Assembly (NCBI GenBank): GCA_011947345.1
Contig: JAAVTG010000110.1
Coordinates: forward strand, 1 to 27,346
Length of the DNA: 27,346 nt
Source: Phytophthora quininea
Lineage: Eukaryota; Oomycota; Peronosporomycetes; Peronosporales; Peronosporaceae
Reading direction: 5' to 3'
The notes below the pieces were generated by a model that saw nothing but the letters and a program-made list of their open reading frames with translations, ran no database searches and was not told the DNA's origin. This document shows, piece by piece, positions 1 to 11,987 of the stretch; within the stretch, counting starts at the first letter, position 1, and every line of letters begins with the position of its first letter. A program made the translations under genes and the position numbers.

Positions 1-2
1 TG

Positions 3-3000
3 AACAGCCATGTCACCGGTTTAATGGCCTCAGCGAAGAAATTTGCATCGCTGTTGTTGCCCTCAGCAGTAGTAACTCATGAAAAGAGAGATACGGACGG
101 GCCTGAAAGAATATTTTGTAGCGTTTTCTTGGATGCCCCTTACAGATCCTCCAAGGAATTATACTTGGCGTTGAGAACATGAAACAAGATTTTACCGGTA
201 ATGAAGTTCAAGCCGCGAATTTCACGTTATCGTTTTGGATATATGCGGATCAGACGACTGAAAAGTCCCATGGAGAAAAGCCCTTCATCAGCAATGCACA
301 GCCGAACGCATCCTCAACTAGTATTCTCGCGTTTGGCTCCGGGAAATCATCTTCTTCAAATGATTCAACATCTATTGGAAAGACTCGTCACTTATCGTTT
401 TTCACGTTATGCTGATGCCAACCAGGTGTATATTGGAGTTTTGGTGCAGCGCTCGGACAAGAAAGACGGATGCTGGTACGAAATTAACCTTGATGATAGC
501 ATTCCCGGAGAAAAGTGGGTCCACGTAGCCCTCGTTTTTGACAGTGCAGCCAACGAACCTGTTATGGCATTCATCGATGGGAAAACGTGGCGCTGCATCA
601 CCAGTCAAACCTGCTAGACAACGGCATAGTCTCTTGGGATGAGATTCTCAAAAACGCACAGTGTTGGACACAAATGGTCGTTGGTGGTGATTTTGAAGTG
701 AGAGCTTTAACGAAATTAGAAGGAGAAGAACCCTTGACAGAAGCATCGAACCAGTCGAACGCAACCTCACTGGTAAAGATACTTCCAAAACAAGGCCACA
801 ATTATTTCAGCGGAATTCTAGACGATGTCATCATTTTCGCAGCAGACTCTCGAACGAAACAATTGCACAAATACACAGAGAGGGTACTGTTCTCTTCCAG
901 TTGAAGCAGCGCAGTATTTTGGAAACGCACTGCTCGAATCTACTGCGACTCCTGTGTCGATTAGTTATTGATTACAGCATCAGCGATACTTCATCTTCAC
1001 CCGTTGGATTTTCGGACCATTGGATCAATGTGCTTATGTCCATGTTGTTAAATACGAATAGTGATGAATCTCTTAACCAGATGTATCTATGCAGTCTCCT
1101 TCAGCAAGTGATGCCTAGAACACCGTCACTTCCAGATTTCAATCTTCAGCGGTTGAGTCGCAGCTTATTTGGGCTATTGTCGATGGACAAAAGCTGGAAT
1201 CGCGTGGAAGAGATTTTCCGTTTTTATAACGCGCGAGAAAAATCTACTAGTTTGTCGAAGCAAAATAAAATTATTTGGAGGATGATGCAACAACAGGAGA
1301 TGCTGCGTTGTGGAATGAATTCAGCACTGTCACCGATGCTAAGCATGAGGACTAGGCTGTCGTTGAAATTTGCTGCTAGCGTGGAACTATTTCAAACGCT
1401 GTATGCTTCTCAGTGCTGGTCAGCTCAAATAGATCTCCTTATTGCAAAAGCTACTGTCACCTTTCAGTCCACTGTTGGGTTGGAACGGTTTATTGAAGAT
1501 GGAGACCTCGACAATGTTTCAGAATTATCAGCGGTGTTCTACACTCTCTCCGGTTTTTCAGAGGATATTCTCAATGGTTATCGCGCCAAACTTGATGACC
1601 CAGTGCTGCCATCACCAGTTAAGATGTGCGTTCCTTTCGGATCTGTCTTATCCCAGGACAACATGAGTATCAGTCAAACTGAAAATGTTCGAGCTCTCAT
1701 CGCTGCTATACTAAAAGAAGAAATTGGACAAGTGGTATGTCTGGCGGCTAGAAAAGATGTGTTGACAAAGTGCCAAAGTGACGTCTTAGCTGTTAACGCT
1801 CTTGACGAAACGATCTCATCAATTGTCCATTTACGATCCTGTAGCTTTCGCTTTTTGATGACCACACTGCTACGAGAACAACAGTCAACTAAGATGGGCA
1901 CGTCGTGGCATCATTTTGTGTTGGACAACTATGATTTGGCAGGTAGCGTGCTGTGTGTCGCTGCGTCGTATACCAAGGAATATGTTCTTATGGCTTTAGG
2001 ACCTGACGCAAAGACAGCATTGAAGCTCCGTCGTCTTCGATATTTCATCAAGCAAGTGTTACGTTGCAGTAAGCTTGGACACGCAGCAGCTACCGTATCG
2101 CTGACAGATCTCGATAAACTACAGTGGCATTTATGGGAAGAATCGATGGTGACCCCATCCAGAAATATGCCTCCTTGGTGGGAGCAAAACAAAGATGCAG
2201 ACGGGAAAGTATCGTTAGAAGTAGTTGGGGAGGCGTCGAAATTGTTGGGCTCAAAGTTAAAGCTCTCGAACATTTCCCCACGGTTCGACTGCCTAACTCG
2301 AACATTTGTGCAAATACTGGACTTTGGTATTATGAGGTTACGGTTCTATCGGACGGTTTGATGCAGATTGGTTACGTGGATGGAGATTTTACTGCCGATT
2401 CACTGCAGGGTCAAGGCGTGGGTGATCACGCCAATAGCTGGGCATTTGATGGCTTTCGGTGTAAAAAGTGGAACGTAACCTCTTACGACTACGGCGAACA
2501 CTGGCGAGTGGACGATATTGTCGGAGTGTTACTCGACACCGATCGCATGGAAATGAGCTACTTTCTTAACGGAAAGTTTCTCGGGGTTGCTTTCTCAGGT
2601 GTTCCTATCACTTCCAGCTCGAAAATGTGTCCTGCGGCATCGTTAAATGTGCATCAATGTGCACAATTTAATTTCGGTGCGGTGTCACGTGATGGGGAAG
2701 GAGATGAAACTACTAAAGGTGCTAATTTCCAGCATCTTCCCACTCTTGACACCGATGAAGATCAGTCTCGTTTACGGCCAGTGATTTTTGCCTTTCGAAA
2801 TGGTGGCAAGTCTTTGGCTGATGCCGCCAGTACAAGCGATGGAGTAGTTAAAACAAGTGATCCTTTACGAGGTTGGGACAGCACCAGTAGTGACAGTGAT
2901 ACAAGTAATGACGGCGATTTCATGCTTGATGCTACTAATCGATTAGGACTACAAACGGCTGACGAAGCTCTCGGATTAGCAACTAGGGATGGAGTCGAAT

Positions 3001-6000
3001 CATGCATGAATCATCCGATCGTACAGAATGATCAACACCGTCGTAACCTGGTTGATGGGTTAACCGGTCTTGGTTTCCCATTGGAATGGGCCACACGATG
3101 CGCAAGTGAAAGCAACATCCCCATGGACGAAAGTGGAGCTGTTACTTGGGTTTTGGAGCAAATGGAAAAGGTAGGTCTCGAAGGTGCTACAATGCCTCCT
3201 GGTTGTATTCCGAACGAAGACGAGCTCGAGGACTCAGGTCAATCGACTTTACAGTCAAATATGCGATTGGCACAAAGGATCTTAAGGTCGAATGAGAAAT
3301 TGGATGCGGAAGGCAGCTCCAACTCCCCTCACATTAGAAATTAACAGAACCGATCCCACGAGTGACACCCGAGATGCAAATGACGAGCAAGATGTTCGTG
3401 CCGCACCTGTACACCAAAACGTGAGCACATCGCTGCGAAGGAGAGAAGCTCATGCGCCTTCTGTAGTTAATGTCTTCCTTGAAGCAGAGAAGGACAGTCT
3501 ACAAAGTGACGATGCATACGATTCACTGTACCCAAGCTCTAACAAACATCAAGGACTCGACCTTCACATTAACAGGCTGACTTTGGAGTACAGCAGCACA
3601 TCGAAATCGACTGAAGAAAGCCACCTCACCGACGGTCAAGGCGTGCATGACATTACTCCTCTCCGAATCGCGGTTGATTCAACCGTAGCTATTGCATACG
3701 CTCGACAATCGTTCGTTTCTCTCTTGCTTCTAGCCTTACAAAGCGAGGAGCGGCCGAAAGTGTACGCGATGGTGCAGAACATACTTTCAGATGACAAGAT
3801 TTCCTCCCAGTTTTATCAGTTTCTAAGGCTTGTGTTGGGATTCGATACGGAAGGCGTACAATTTGATTTCAACTCGGCATCAAAAGATCGTTCACTGGAA
3901 CAATCGCTCTGCCTACAGCAAGCTCTTGTCACATTGCTCCAATTTGAAGTTAAAATGTCCATGACGGATGGCCCTGAACCAATACAAACCGAACCAAATC
4001 GTCTTCTGCTGTTCGAGTCGCTTTGTGGGGAGATGCTGTGTCAGTGCAATCGAGGTGTAATTATGATTGGCCGTAGCAGAAGCAGAAAAGGGTATCTGCA
4101 GTGTGGCTAGCTTGGATTTCGACAGTTGTTTTACACTTCTTGGAGATGAAAAGTTGCAACAGCTCTAGCAAGGAAGCTGAAAGACAAATGCTAGCTGATA
4201 TAAAAGGTTCTCCCTTCTGCAACACACATTTTGTCCAGAAACTGCTGTTGCTCGCTACAAGCACATCACAACCTTGGAAGTACGTCGCATTTAGACTGAT
4301 ATCCCGGCTGCTTTTAATTGCTAGATCTTGCGAAGCAAAACAGATACCACATTTTATCACGAAGGCTGCCACGATCTCGTCCATTTTCGATTCAACCATG
4401 TTGGATAACCTAACGGAACTGTTCACAGTTCGCTACCGACGTGAAATGCTCAACAAAGTATTCTTTACAGATGTCATGAATGCACTATTTTCTCTTCTTG
4501 TGCGGTCCCCAGATTGTTGAACCAGGAAGTATTCACATATCAAAATAACGCAAAGAATCCAGCGGGGTTGCTTGTGAATGGTTATTCATCAACACATGCG
4601 ATAATTTCGTGGGATCAATCTTCATGTGCTTCCAACGACGGAACCAATGGAAGTACTGAATCTAAAGTGGAGATTGAGCCATCGATAATGGCTCTGGAGG
4701 TTAGAAGACGCGGTGCAGCGATCTCTTCCGCGCCAGTGTTATCGAAAGTATTGCCTTCCAAAGGAACGTACACAATTCGTAATTTATTCCCAAATACTCA
4801 GTATATGATGCGTCTTGTGTCATTAAGCGGAGATTCTCGTGACATCTCCAACGCCTCAAGTATATCGGACCTAAAAGAGTTTCGAAGGAGAAGCTATCTC
4901 TGAAGTGATTATTCAAACCCAACCGGAGCCTGTATTTGAGCTGGATAAAGACTCTATGGGCAAGAATTTACTCATAATTGATCAGACTTTATCGGCGAAA
5001 AATACGGTCAACAAGAAATGGCACTCGGTGCGAGCATCGGTAGCGTTCGAAGAGGGAGTTCATCAGTGGCAAGTACGGCTTGATACTTGTGTTTCCAAAA
5101 ACATCTTTATCGGAATATGCACAGCGGAAGCTAGCATGGAGAACTACATTGGAAGCGATGCCTATGGTTACGGTTTTCTCGCCAATAAGGCTGTGTGGCA
5201 CAACAAGGCGAAAATGCATTCTTACGGCGAGATTTTTAAGCAAGGCGATACGATTCAAGTCACACTAGACTGCAACGCCAAAACACTGGCGTTTAGTCGC
5301 AATGGAGAGTATCTCGGAATTGCAGCTTCGAATCTACAAGCTGGAAGTCGAAGTGGCTCTAGCGATGAAGCAAATTGCAGGTGGTATCCCGCTTTTTCGA
5401 TGTATAATAAAGACGACAAACTCACACTGATTCCACCGCCACCGGCGTCTTGGGACAGTAGTCCAAATGGGCGCCCGCAAAATGCTTCGACACTGGAACT
5501 GATCGAGCAAATGCAAGATGTGCTGGAGTATCAACATTTTGTGGAGTGTGCTGGAGATTTACCTCTTGACGCGACACCAACACTGCTCGTTAGTAGAGCT
5601 TTTGACGCGTTCGAGAGCTGGAAACGCGGGGAGCTGTCGTTCCGTGAAATCTCGCTTGGTCACGTAATTGGCATTGACACGAGTAAATCGGCAACAGATA
5701 AATACGGGCTGGCGTCAGACGATACTGTGTTCACATCACAAGGCCAGTGCGTTGTTATCGGTGAATATCGCCATGAGTTGTGGTACGAAGTAGACGAGGT
5801 GGGCAGTTCGTCCTTCGACGGTGTCGCCATTCCACAACTATCCTCCTGGAGTTTAAATACCTGTCGAGAAATGTTGGCGTCGCCTGACGAATATCCGATT
5901 CATCGTCACCACGAGTACAAACTGCAAATAGAGAGTCAACGGATGCAGCTACAGGTATCGAATCGGAAAGTGACTCGCAAGATCTGACTGCGAGATCACC

Positions 6001-7697
6001 AGATCAGTTGGCGTTTTCGTTAGAGTCGTTCGTGGATGCCCAGAAGTGCAAAGGCCTCAATACGATTGCGATGGACGCGAAGCTGATCACGGTACTCGAA
6101 ACAATTGCCACCTTTCAAGCACTAAGTAACCCAACGCTACTTTCATTTTCGGACATTTCAGCAGCCTTATTGCTGGAAAAGTTCTCTCTGGCTGATGAAA
6201 GGACCAAAGGTGTTGAGCCTCGTCATATACTAGCGCGAATTGGATTGCTCTTGCACGTGAATCGATGTCTCTACAACACGGTCCGGCTAACAATGCCGCG
6301 AAATACATTTGCCACATCACTTGAGTTGTACAGTTCCACGAGATCGTCGAGCACTAGCGAATCTCATCAAGTTTCTCCTATTGCAGCTATGTTGAATTCC
6401 TCACGCTGGACTACCGATGACCCATCGGCATTTTCTTGGATGTCCAGCTTAGCAGCTCATCTGTTATTCTCAGCGCAGAAGGAGCGAATTATTGATGAAG
6501 CGCTAAGCAGGTCAAAAACAGTGGGTGGGCCCGTTGGTAATCAACAAGCGGTTCTAGATCGTGAAGACGATGAAGCAAATATCGGCCTTCCAACGATCAA
6601 AGTTAGTTATTCGAACACTCCTGCGACTCCCTTCTGGCAGCAAGAAGCTCCCACACGACAGCGCCGCTTCCGTCGTCCTGTATCTGCATCGTCGTCGATA
6701 TTTGTGCAATTATCGAACCAATTGGCAGCTCAAGATGCTAGAGAATGGAGATGGGAGTTTTCGCAGCCATTCGAGGCCATCCCAATCTCACAATCTTTCC
6801 ATGTCATTGTCGAAAAACGAGACGTCACCGAAAACCAAGAGGATGGCAACGAAGATGAAGAGCAGCAACCGCAACAGCCATCTTCGAAGCAAACTGCTCA
6901 GTATCTGCAATTGTTCGAAAGCGCTGTCCGAGAGATTCAGTCACCACGACTTCCACTTTTGCACCTGCTCAGGCACTTGACGCGGGACCGCTCCAGCTTG
7001 ATGTTAACACCGAATTGTTCTCACCCGAGGCGTTGGCACATTCTGGTGTACGCCGTCCGTCGCTACTGCTTTGGTTCTATTGCGTCGGTCAATTGTTCGG
7101 GATCGCTTGGCGCAGCAAGCTCATCTTGCCTTTGCAGTTCATATCGTCGTCATTTTGGAATGAGCTCACTAATCCTGTCAAAAAGCTGAAGACGGCCATG
7201 AACGGGATCGAATCCATATTCGAGCACTACTTATCAATGCCGTAAGGGATGGCCTGTACTCCATTATCCCCAGCCGCTGCGTTGATCTTTCGCCTGGAGA
7301 CAATCTGAGAGAACGTCTATCAGACCTCGACGTTGATTTCGCTGCAAGATTGGAGCGCAATGCTGTATACCTCGTTGCTCGTCAAAAGCACCACGACTTG
7401 TTCTGGGAAGTTGTGAACGCCTTCTCATCGATTGAACGACGAATGTTCGACCAATTTATCAATCCAGAACGCCGCAGCGGCTCCAAGCAACCTGAATCGA
7501 TAGGCGATGAGGCCGCGATCTTCGTGCTGGAGATTGCTGAGACTTTGGCCGACGGAAGAGACCACCCTGACTCTTGCTACCCTGTTATCGTTCCTGTAAG
7601 TCCTTGCTCCAGTCGGCTTCACTTGCCTGCATACTCGACTGCTCAGACACTTCGACACAAACTTCTTCTGGCCATGACAAACGTACCATTCATGTAG
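3..7697 (+). CDS. Giant HECT-type E3 ubiquitin ligase, 3' part (5' end outside window)
   Basis: The protein would transfer ubiquitin from an E2 through a catalytic cysteine to substrates. Seen in order: a laminin-G/concanavalin-like fold (about 180-870, with FTLSFWIYAD and EKWVHVALVFD), a long helical region (900-2200), SPRY 1 (about 2262-2690, LWYYEV and YFLNGKFLGVAF), a UBA domain (about 3036-3185), an acidic/serine-rich linker, a helical region (3640-4510), a fibronectin-III-like domain (about 4550-4915), SPRY 2 (about 4918-5400), a low-complexity acidic stretch (6820-6890) and a HECT domain to the stop at 7695-7697. No introns are evident. The frame changes twelve times by one base, near 175, 398, 582, 882, 2276, 3325, 4086, 4507, 4873, 5941, 6957 and 7231, almost always at a homopolymer, and protein-like sequence resumes each time. 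The architecture recalls HERC1/HECTD4-type giants; orthology is unresolved. Its 3' end faces the MFS gene 225 bp away. Confidence 0.85.
6780..7697 (+). other. HECT catalytic domain of the giant E3 ligase
   Basis: The N-lobe is recognised from the stretch around 7015-7190 (VGQLFGIAWRSKLILPL, then FWNEL). The part around 7235-7300 (GLYSIIP) matches the usual G-x-x-x-VVP segment. The C-lobe (7390-7697) has FWEVVNAFSSIERRMFDQF and ends RLHLPAYSTAQTLRHKLLLA, close to the C-terminus as in the family. The catalytic cysteine is codon 7605-7607. It sits in a Ser-Pro-Cys-Ser context instead of the common Thr-Cys-Phe, which is a modest departure. Two one-base frame breaks (near 6957 and 7231) interrupt the domain as assembled. 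Confidence 0.85.
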
Positions 7698-7922
7698 AGT
7701 CCATATACATTTCGTTCATTTATCCTTGTGTTCTAGTGAACTAAATACGATGTTACAAATGAGCTCCGTCTCGGCAGCTCCACTAGCGGCTGTCTCTCGC
7801 TGCTCAAACGAGTCAATTGTTTCCGGTTGGGTTAGGAAGCTGAGGCAAGGATGCTCGACCAGGCTGGAAAAACGGCCGCCACCGGTCGAGATATCAGCGA
7901 TGACTACGCGTAGATACCCGAT
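7698..7922. other. Convergent intergenic spacer
   Basis: This 225-bp stretch lies between the stop of the HECT gene and the stop of the minus-strand MFS gene, so it must hold both 3' untranslated regions. A short plus-strand open frame runs through it (7726-7974) but has no recognisable domain and overlaps the MFS 3' end. I see no RNA gene. Confidence 0.6.
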
Positions 7923-9576
7923 CTACACCATTCTACCAGCATTTTCCGGAGAAGTCTCGCCGGTGGCGCGATAACGGGCCTCGAGCACCGTCGGGTTATC
8001 CACGGGGTCTTCATCGTCAACAGACAGCGCACGCGAACGCTTGCTGGGACGGGTCAACACCCAGCCATTGCGACTGTCTTCATAAATCAGGAACAGCGCG
8101 AGCAGCAGCACCAGCACCGCCATACCAAGCAGCATGAGCATATCCGCTTGGTAACTCCCAGTTTCATCACGCAGGTAGCCGACGAGAAGGTTTCCGAACG
8201 TGGCGCCGATCGCATCCGTAATTTCCACAATTCCGAATGCCGTACCGAAGCTCTTGCGGCTCACCGAGTTGGGGATAGCAGCCATCAGGATCGTAGGCGT
8301 GAACGACAGGCAGATGGAGATCATCAGCATCGAAACCAGCGGGTCCACGTCCGTAAAGATCATGAACGTGTAGGCCAGAACCGACAAAATAGCCGCGATG
8401 ATAATGAGGAACACTCGACCGCCGAACTGGTCGATCACGAGGCCGATGAAAGGCGCAAACACCACAAACAGGTGGGACACACTGCTCACGACGCCGGCCT
8501 TGACGTACGAGTAGTCGTATCGCTGGAACAGGTAGCTGGCGCTGACGTTCTGGAACAGGTGGAACACGTTGATAAAGTTGACGTGCAGCATGGCGATGAT
8601 CCAGAACATGCGCGAGAAGTCGTGCATGTTCTCGCACTTGATCTGCTTGTTGTGGGCGTTCATCTTGCGCCATTCGTGTTTGCGGCGTTTCTTGTCCGCG
8701 TAGTCTGACAGCCAGTGGAGTTCCGGGTCCAGCTCCTCCTCATTAATGACGCGGCCCTTGACAATGCGCTTGAGCTTGAGCGTGTAGTGGCACACCATAA
8801 AGCCCACGACTGCCGAGGCCACACACACGAGCACGCCATACCACAGAGCCTGCACGTATCCACCGAAGTAGAGCGCGATGGGCGCCACTGTCGCTTTGGC
8901 CACCATTTTCGACACGTTGGTCATGGCGACACTCACGCCCATAGCGAAGGTCAGCTCCTTGTGACGGAACCAGGACGCGATGAACACACGCGCACCAACC
9001 ACGACGCTGCCTTCACCGACACCGAAGAAGACGCGGCCGAAGACCGCCATCCAGTAGAGCTTCATCTGCATGCCGAGCGCGAAGATGGCCTGTCCGACGC
9101 AGATCCAGATGAGGAAGAAGCGGATGCTGCGGTGGCCACTCTTGTCTAGCAGACGGCCACCAAGCAGCGGCAGGAACATGCTGGGCACCGACACGGCCGA
9201 CAGCAGCGCGCCGTACATGGTGTTGGTGATGGGAAAGTCCTCGTCGTCCAGCATGAGCTGCTGCAGCGACGACATGGCGTTCTGCATTGGCAAGCATAGT
9301 CATCCCAATTGGTCAGCTATCGGATCCACTGGATACTCTAGTAATAGTAGTAGTATGCACCTTGACAAAGTGTCCGCCGAACGGGATGCAGCTCATGAGG
9401 ACGAGCAGGTAGAAGCGGTGCGGCGGCGACGTGGTGCGCCAGAACTGCCAGCTCGGCGCCTTTCGCAGCGGCGAGGTGGGCGCCTGCAGGTCGCCCGAGC
9501 TGGAGTGACGAAGGTCGCCGCCCACGAGCGGCGTGAGCTCGGACGACGAACCCGAGAGCTTGGACTTGGGTGCCAT
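7923..9576 (-). CDS. MFS transporter, MFSD1-like, two exons, intact
   Basis: The protein is a major facilitator superfamily transporter of about 524 residues with around 12 membrane segments. Exon 1 is 9576-9361 (72 codons, start ATG at 9576-9574). The intron is 9360-9282 (79 nt, GT-AG, with a TAC-rich stretch). Exon 2 is 9281-7923. The loop-2 signature GGRLLDKSGHRSIRF lies near residues 113-127, and a charged cytosolic loop separates the two six-helix halves. The segment FGRVFFGVGEGS followed by a SWF-x-x-KEL stretch is typical of MFSD1-type proteins, which in animals are lysosomal dipeptide exporters. The N-terminal tail contains ELTPLV, resembling an acidic dileucine lysosomal sorting signal. 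Substrate is inferred only from the family. There are no frame breaks, unlike its neighbours, and it is more GC-rich than the HECT gene. Antisense open frames here are shadows. Confidence 0.9.
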
Positions 9577-9721
9577 GGCGGAGAGGTCAGCGGCTGCGGA
9601 GTGCTGCTGCTGGAGGCAAGGTTCGTGACGTGACCACTACGAGGCAAAAACGCAAGTGGCAGAGTTGCTGTGAGAGGTAGGTGCCGGATGTTGCGCGAAA
9701 GTCGCACAATCGGCCGAGTCT

Positions 9722-9759
9722 GAAATGACGCTGTCGATCAACCGCTGCTTGCGAAATGA
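9722..9759 (-). promoter_or_regulatory. Possible initiator-like sites upstream of the MFS gene
   Basis: Two copies of TCATTTC lie on the minus strand, at 9728-9722 and 9759-9753, about 145-185 bp upstream of the MFS start codon. They resemble the pyrimidine-rich CATT initiator described for oomycete core promoters (YCATTYY type). The match is short, so chance occurrence is a real possibility. Confidence 0.35.
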
Positions 9760-9839
9760 GACCGCGTCTTGGGCGATGCCAAGCGCCCGGCCAAGCTAAC
9801 ACTGTCGTGGGTGTTTGATCCCGATCGAATTGAGCGGTT

Positions 9840-10440
9840 GCTAGCGTCGCTCGGGAGTTGAATCTTCAGAAAAAGAGCGGCGACTGGCTGGAGCCACACG
9901 CCACGCAACGACAGAGTTGCCCTTGACGACCGATGCCGAGGCCGACGCGAGCAGGTGCGACGAAAACACAGCGCAAACGCGCACGGCTTGCCAGGTAATC
10001 GGACCGCCCCCGCGGCGAAATGTCGCCCGAGCGCGTGTGCGCGTGTTGCAGCAAGAGCCACGTGGGCGCGGCCAATCACAGCGCGGCCGTTATACACATA
10101 GCCGAGCCAAGCATCAACCACGAGCTTGTTCCGTTGGTGTGGGCCCTCAAAGTCGCTGAAGGCTCGGCCGCAAGTTGGGCTTGCCCCGCCGTCGGCACGC
10201 TGTTGAAGTCGCCGCAAATCCCCACGCTGCCGCCGCGGATTAAAGGCTTTTAGTTGCCTCGTCGTCGTCGGCGATCGCCCTGCCGACCTCTGTCCGAACA
10301 GCTCTGGGCAGAGCTCTACCGTTTTTCCTCTGCCTGCGTCCAGGCACTTGACGATCTTCCCAGTACAACAGGAAACCATCTCCGCAATTGCTCCCGATCT
10401 CCACCCGCGAGAGCTTTCTAGGCTGCCAACAGGACATGGC
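9840..10440 (-). pseudogene. Possible relic of an endonuclease/exonuclease/phosphatase-fold protein or LINE endonuclease
   Basis: On the minus strand, ICGDFNSVPTAG is readable with the GDFNS codons at 10213-10199. GDFN-S is the metal-binding core motif of the EEP fold, found in CCR4/nocturnin/Angel nucleases and in non-LTR retrotransposon endonucleases. Upstream in another frame is a DGFLLYWEDRQ segment, which could be the strand that precedes it in CCR4-type proteins. Downstream, in yet another frame, is LVVDAWLGYVYNGRA, reminiscent of the VDAWR region of LINE endonucleases. Stops and frame changes separate the pieces, so nothing here is expressible. The assignment rests on one motif plus weak flanking resemblance. 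Confidence 0.3.
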
Positions 10441-10957
10441 ACATGCACCAAGCTGACACCAACACCGCCAGCAACCAGCGCTGTTAGCGTCCTATCTCTG
10501 CCGTTGAAGCCACCCGGTTCGGCGGCGACGACGCGATCTGCTTTCAGATGGGCAACCGGGCCCAAGCACCGCACACGCAGAGCGCGTGCCAACGCCCACT
10601 GAGAGGTGCACAGCGGAAGGACGGCCCGGTCCTTCTCACCACGATTGCTCGTATTGACTGTCGCCAGCGCGAAGACGAGCAGGGACTCACTAGCTGAGCG
10701 ACGTCGTCAGAGAAGATCGGAGCTTTGACGACACGAGCTGATCTGGCCAGAGACTCTGTGGCAAGCTTCGTTCACCAGCGAAAAGTAATGGCCTGCTTGC
10801 CTTCGTGAACACATGTACCGGCCGTATCAAACAGCTCCGGTCGAGCTGTACCAGACGGTGACCTGAGCGTCTTCAGTCAGCACGAGCATAGTTTGTCCAA
10901 AGGAAGCCACGATGCCCTCGTGCACCAGAACGGTCGGCCACTTCACAAAAGCTAGCG

Positions 10958-11987
10958 TCACGTTAGTTGTTGCCTTGGCCCGCATGGGCTAACGTCAAGT
11001 TGAAGCCAACGTGCAAATCCGAGCGTGGAGTGCAGCTTCAGCCTGAACACAACACAGTTCTGGGCGATTACCTCCAGCAATGTTTTCAATGCCTTGGAAA
11101 CGATGGCATTTCCAGCGTTCACGGTCAAGTAGACGATGGCAAACAAGATGCGCAAGTGTGGAGACAGCGCCATCGTGATCGTCGATCGCCAAACCAAGCA
11201 GGTGTCGATTTGATCGACACTTGCTTGGTTTGGCGGTCAATTCAATCATGATTCAGTCGATTGAACTCGCTAGCGCCCCTTGCCTTGATCGCCAAGAAGA
11301 GCGGCTGGAACCCACTGCTGTCCGTGTCGTCGTTGGTGGAGTACACAAACATGCCGAGGGATTTCAGTTCGGCGATGTTGGCATTGGTCCCAAAAGTCTT
11401 AACAGATTCTGCGCTGTCATTGAAGCCCGTTCGATTTTGGAGCAACAGTGACTCGCTGTAACTTTGTTATCGAGGTCGTTGAAGTGCAGCTTACTGAATT
11501 TGTACTAGATTGAATCCGCCCAAGACCACTGCATGTTTTGCCAGCGACGATTTCGACCTGGCTGGAGTGACTCCCTCTTCGCACCCTACGACTTCACTTT
11601 AACACGACCAGCGAAGAAAGTCTGACGTTTCACCTCTCTTGAATAGAGGGGATAGATATGTTTTACCTCTGTATAAGATTTGTTGTTGAAGGGAAGGCAA
11701 CAAGGAAGACAAATTGCTGCCGAGTACTAGTAATTAATTGAGGGATCATGGAGCGATTCGTTATCAATGGCGCGTACGATTCTGTAGTTGCCGCCGGACA
11801 GAACGCAGACACCCCAGAGCTCCAGGAGCACGAAATAAATGACTAGGGCCAAGACTATTCCCTCAAGAATCGATCGGACAATGTTGATGCTTAACTCTGT
11901 CTTGCGGTGAACACAGCCGCATATCGCTGGCAATATCCCCGCGCCAGCTCTCAGGCTCCAACGGCCGCAGGTGGATTGTGTGTCCAA
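10958..11987 (-). pseudogene. Minus-strand fragments of an unrecognised, possibly membrane, protein
   Basis: Three minus-strand stretches have protein-like composition. 11987-11727 contains a good membrane helix (SILEGIVLALVIYFVLLELW). 11445-11242 is soluble (GTNANIAELKSLGMFVYST). 11197-10958 contains another hydrophobic stretch (LRILFAIVYLTVNAGNAIV). They are in different frames and separated by stops, so this is at best a decayed multi-pass membrane protein gene. A polycystin/TRP-like origin crossed my mind because of the order of segments, but no diagnostic motif supports it. Confidence 0.25.
11187..11235. repeat. Near-perfect 23-bp inverted repeat (hairpin)
   Basis: The left arm 11187-11209 (CGCCAAACCAAGCAGGTGTC and on to GAT) and the right arm 11213-11235 are reverse complements with one mismatch (22 of 23), separated by a 3-nt spacer TTG at 11210-11212. 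No known element end or gene explains it. Confidence 0.85.

Noticed and set aside
901..7245. Several separate plus-strand genes in the first 7.7 kb
   Set aside because: Each open frame starts or ends inside a domain (laminin-G, SPRY, FN3, HECT), and one-base shifts join them, so they are pieces of one gene.
7726..7974. C-terminal extension of the HECT ligase or a small gene
   Set aside because: The HECT C-lobe already ends at its normal place at 7697; this frame has no domain and overlaps the MFS 3' end.
8148..9149. Long plus-strand open frames opposite the MFS gene
   Set aside because: They are rich in Asp/His/Glu/Arg, lack any domain, and are the antisense shadow of a GC-rich transporter gene.
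9738..10592. 284-codon minus-strand open frame as a real gene
   Set aside because: It is GC-rich and Arg-rich with no recognisable domain, and the only recognisable motif nearby (GDFNS) is in a different frame of the same strand.
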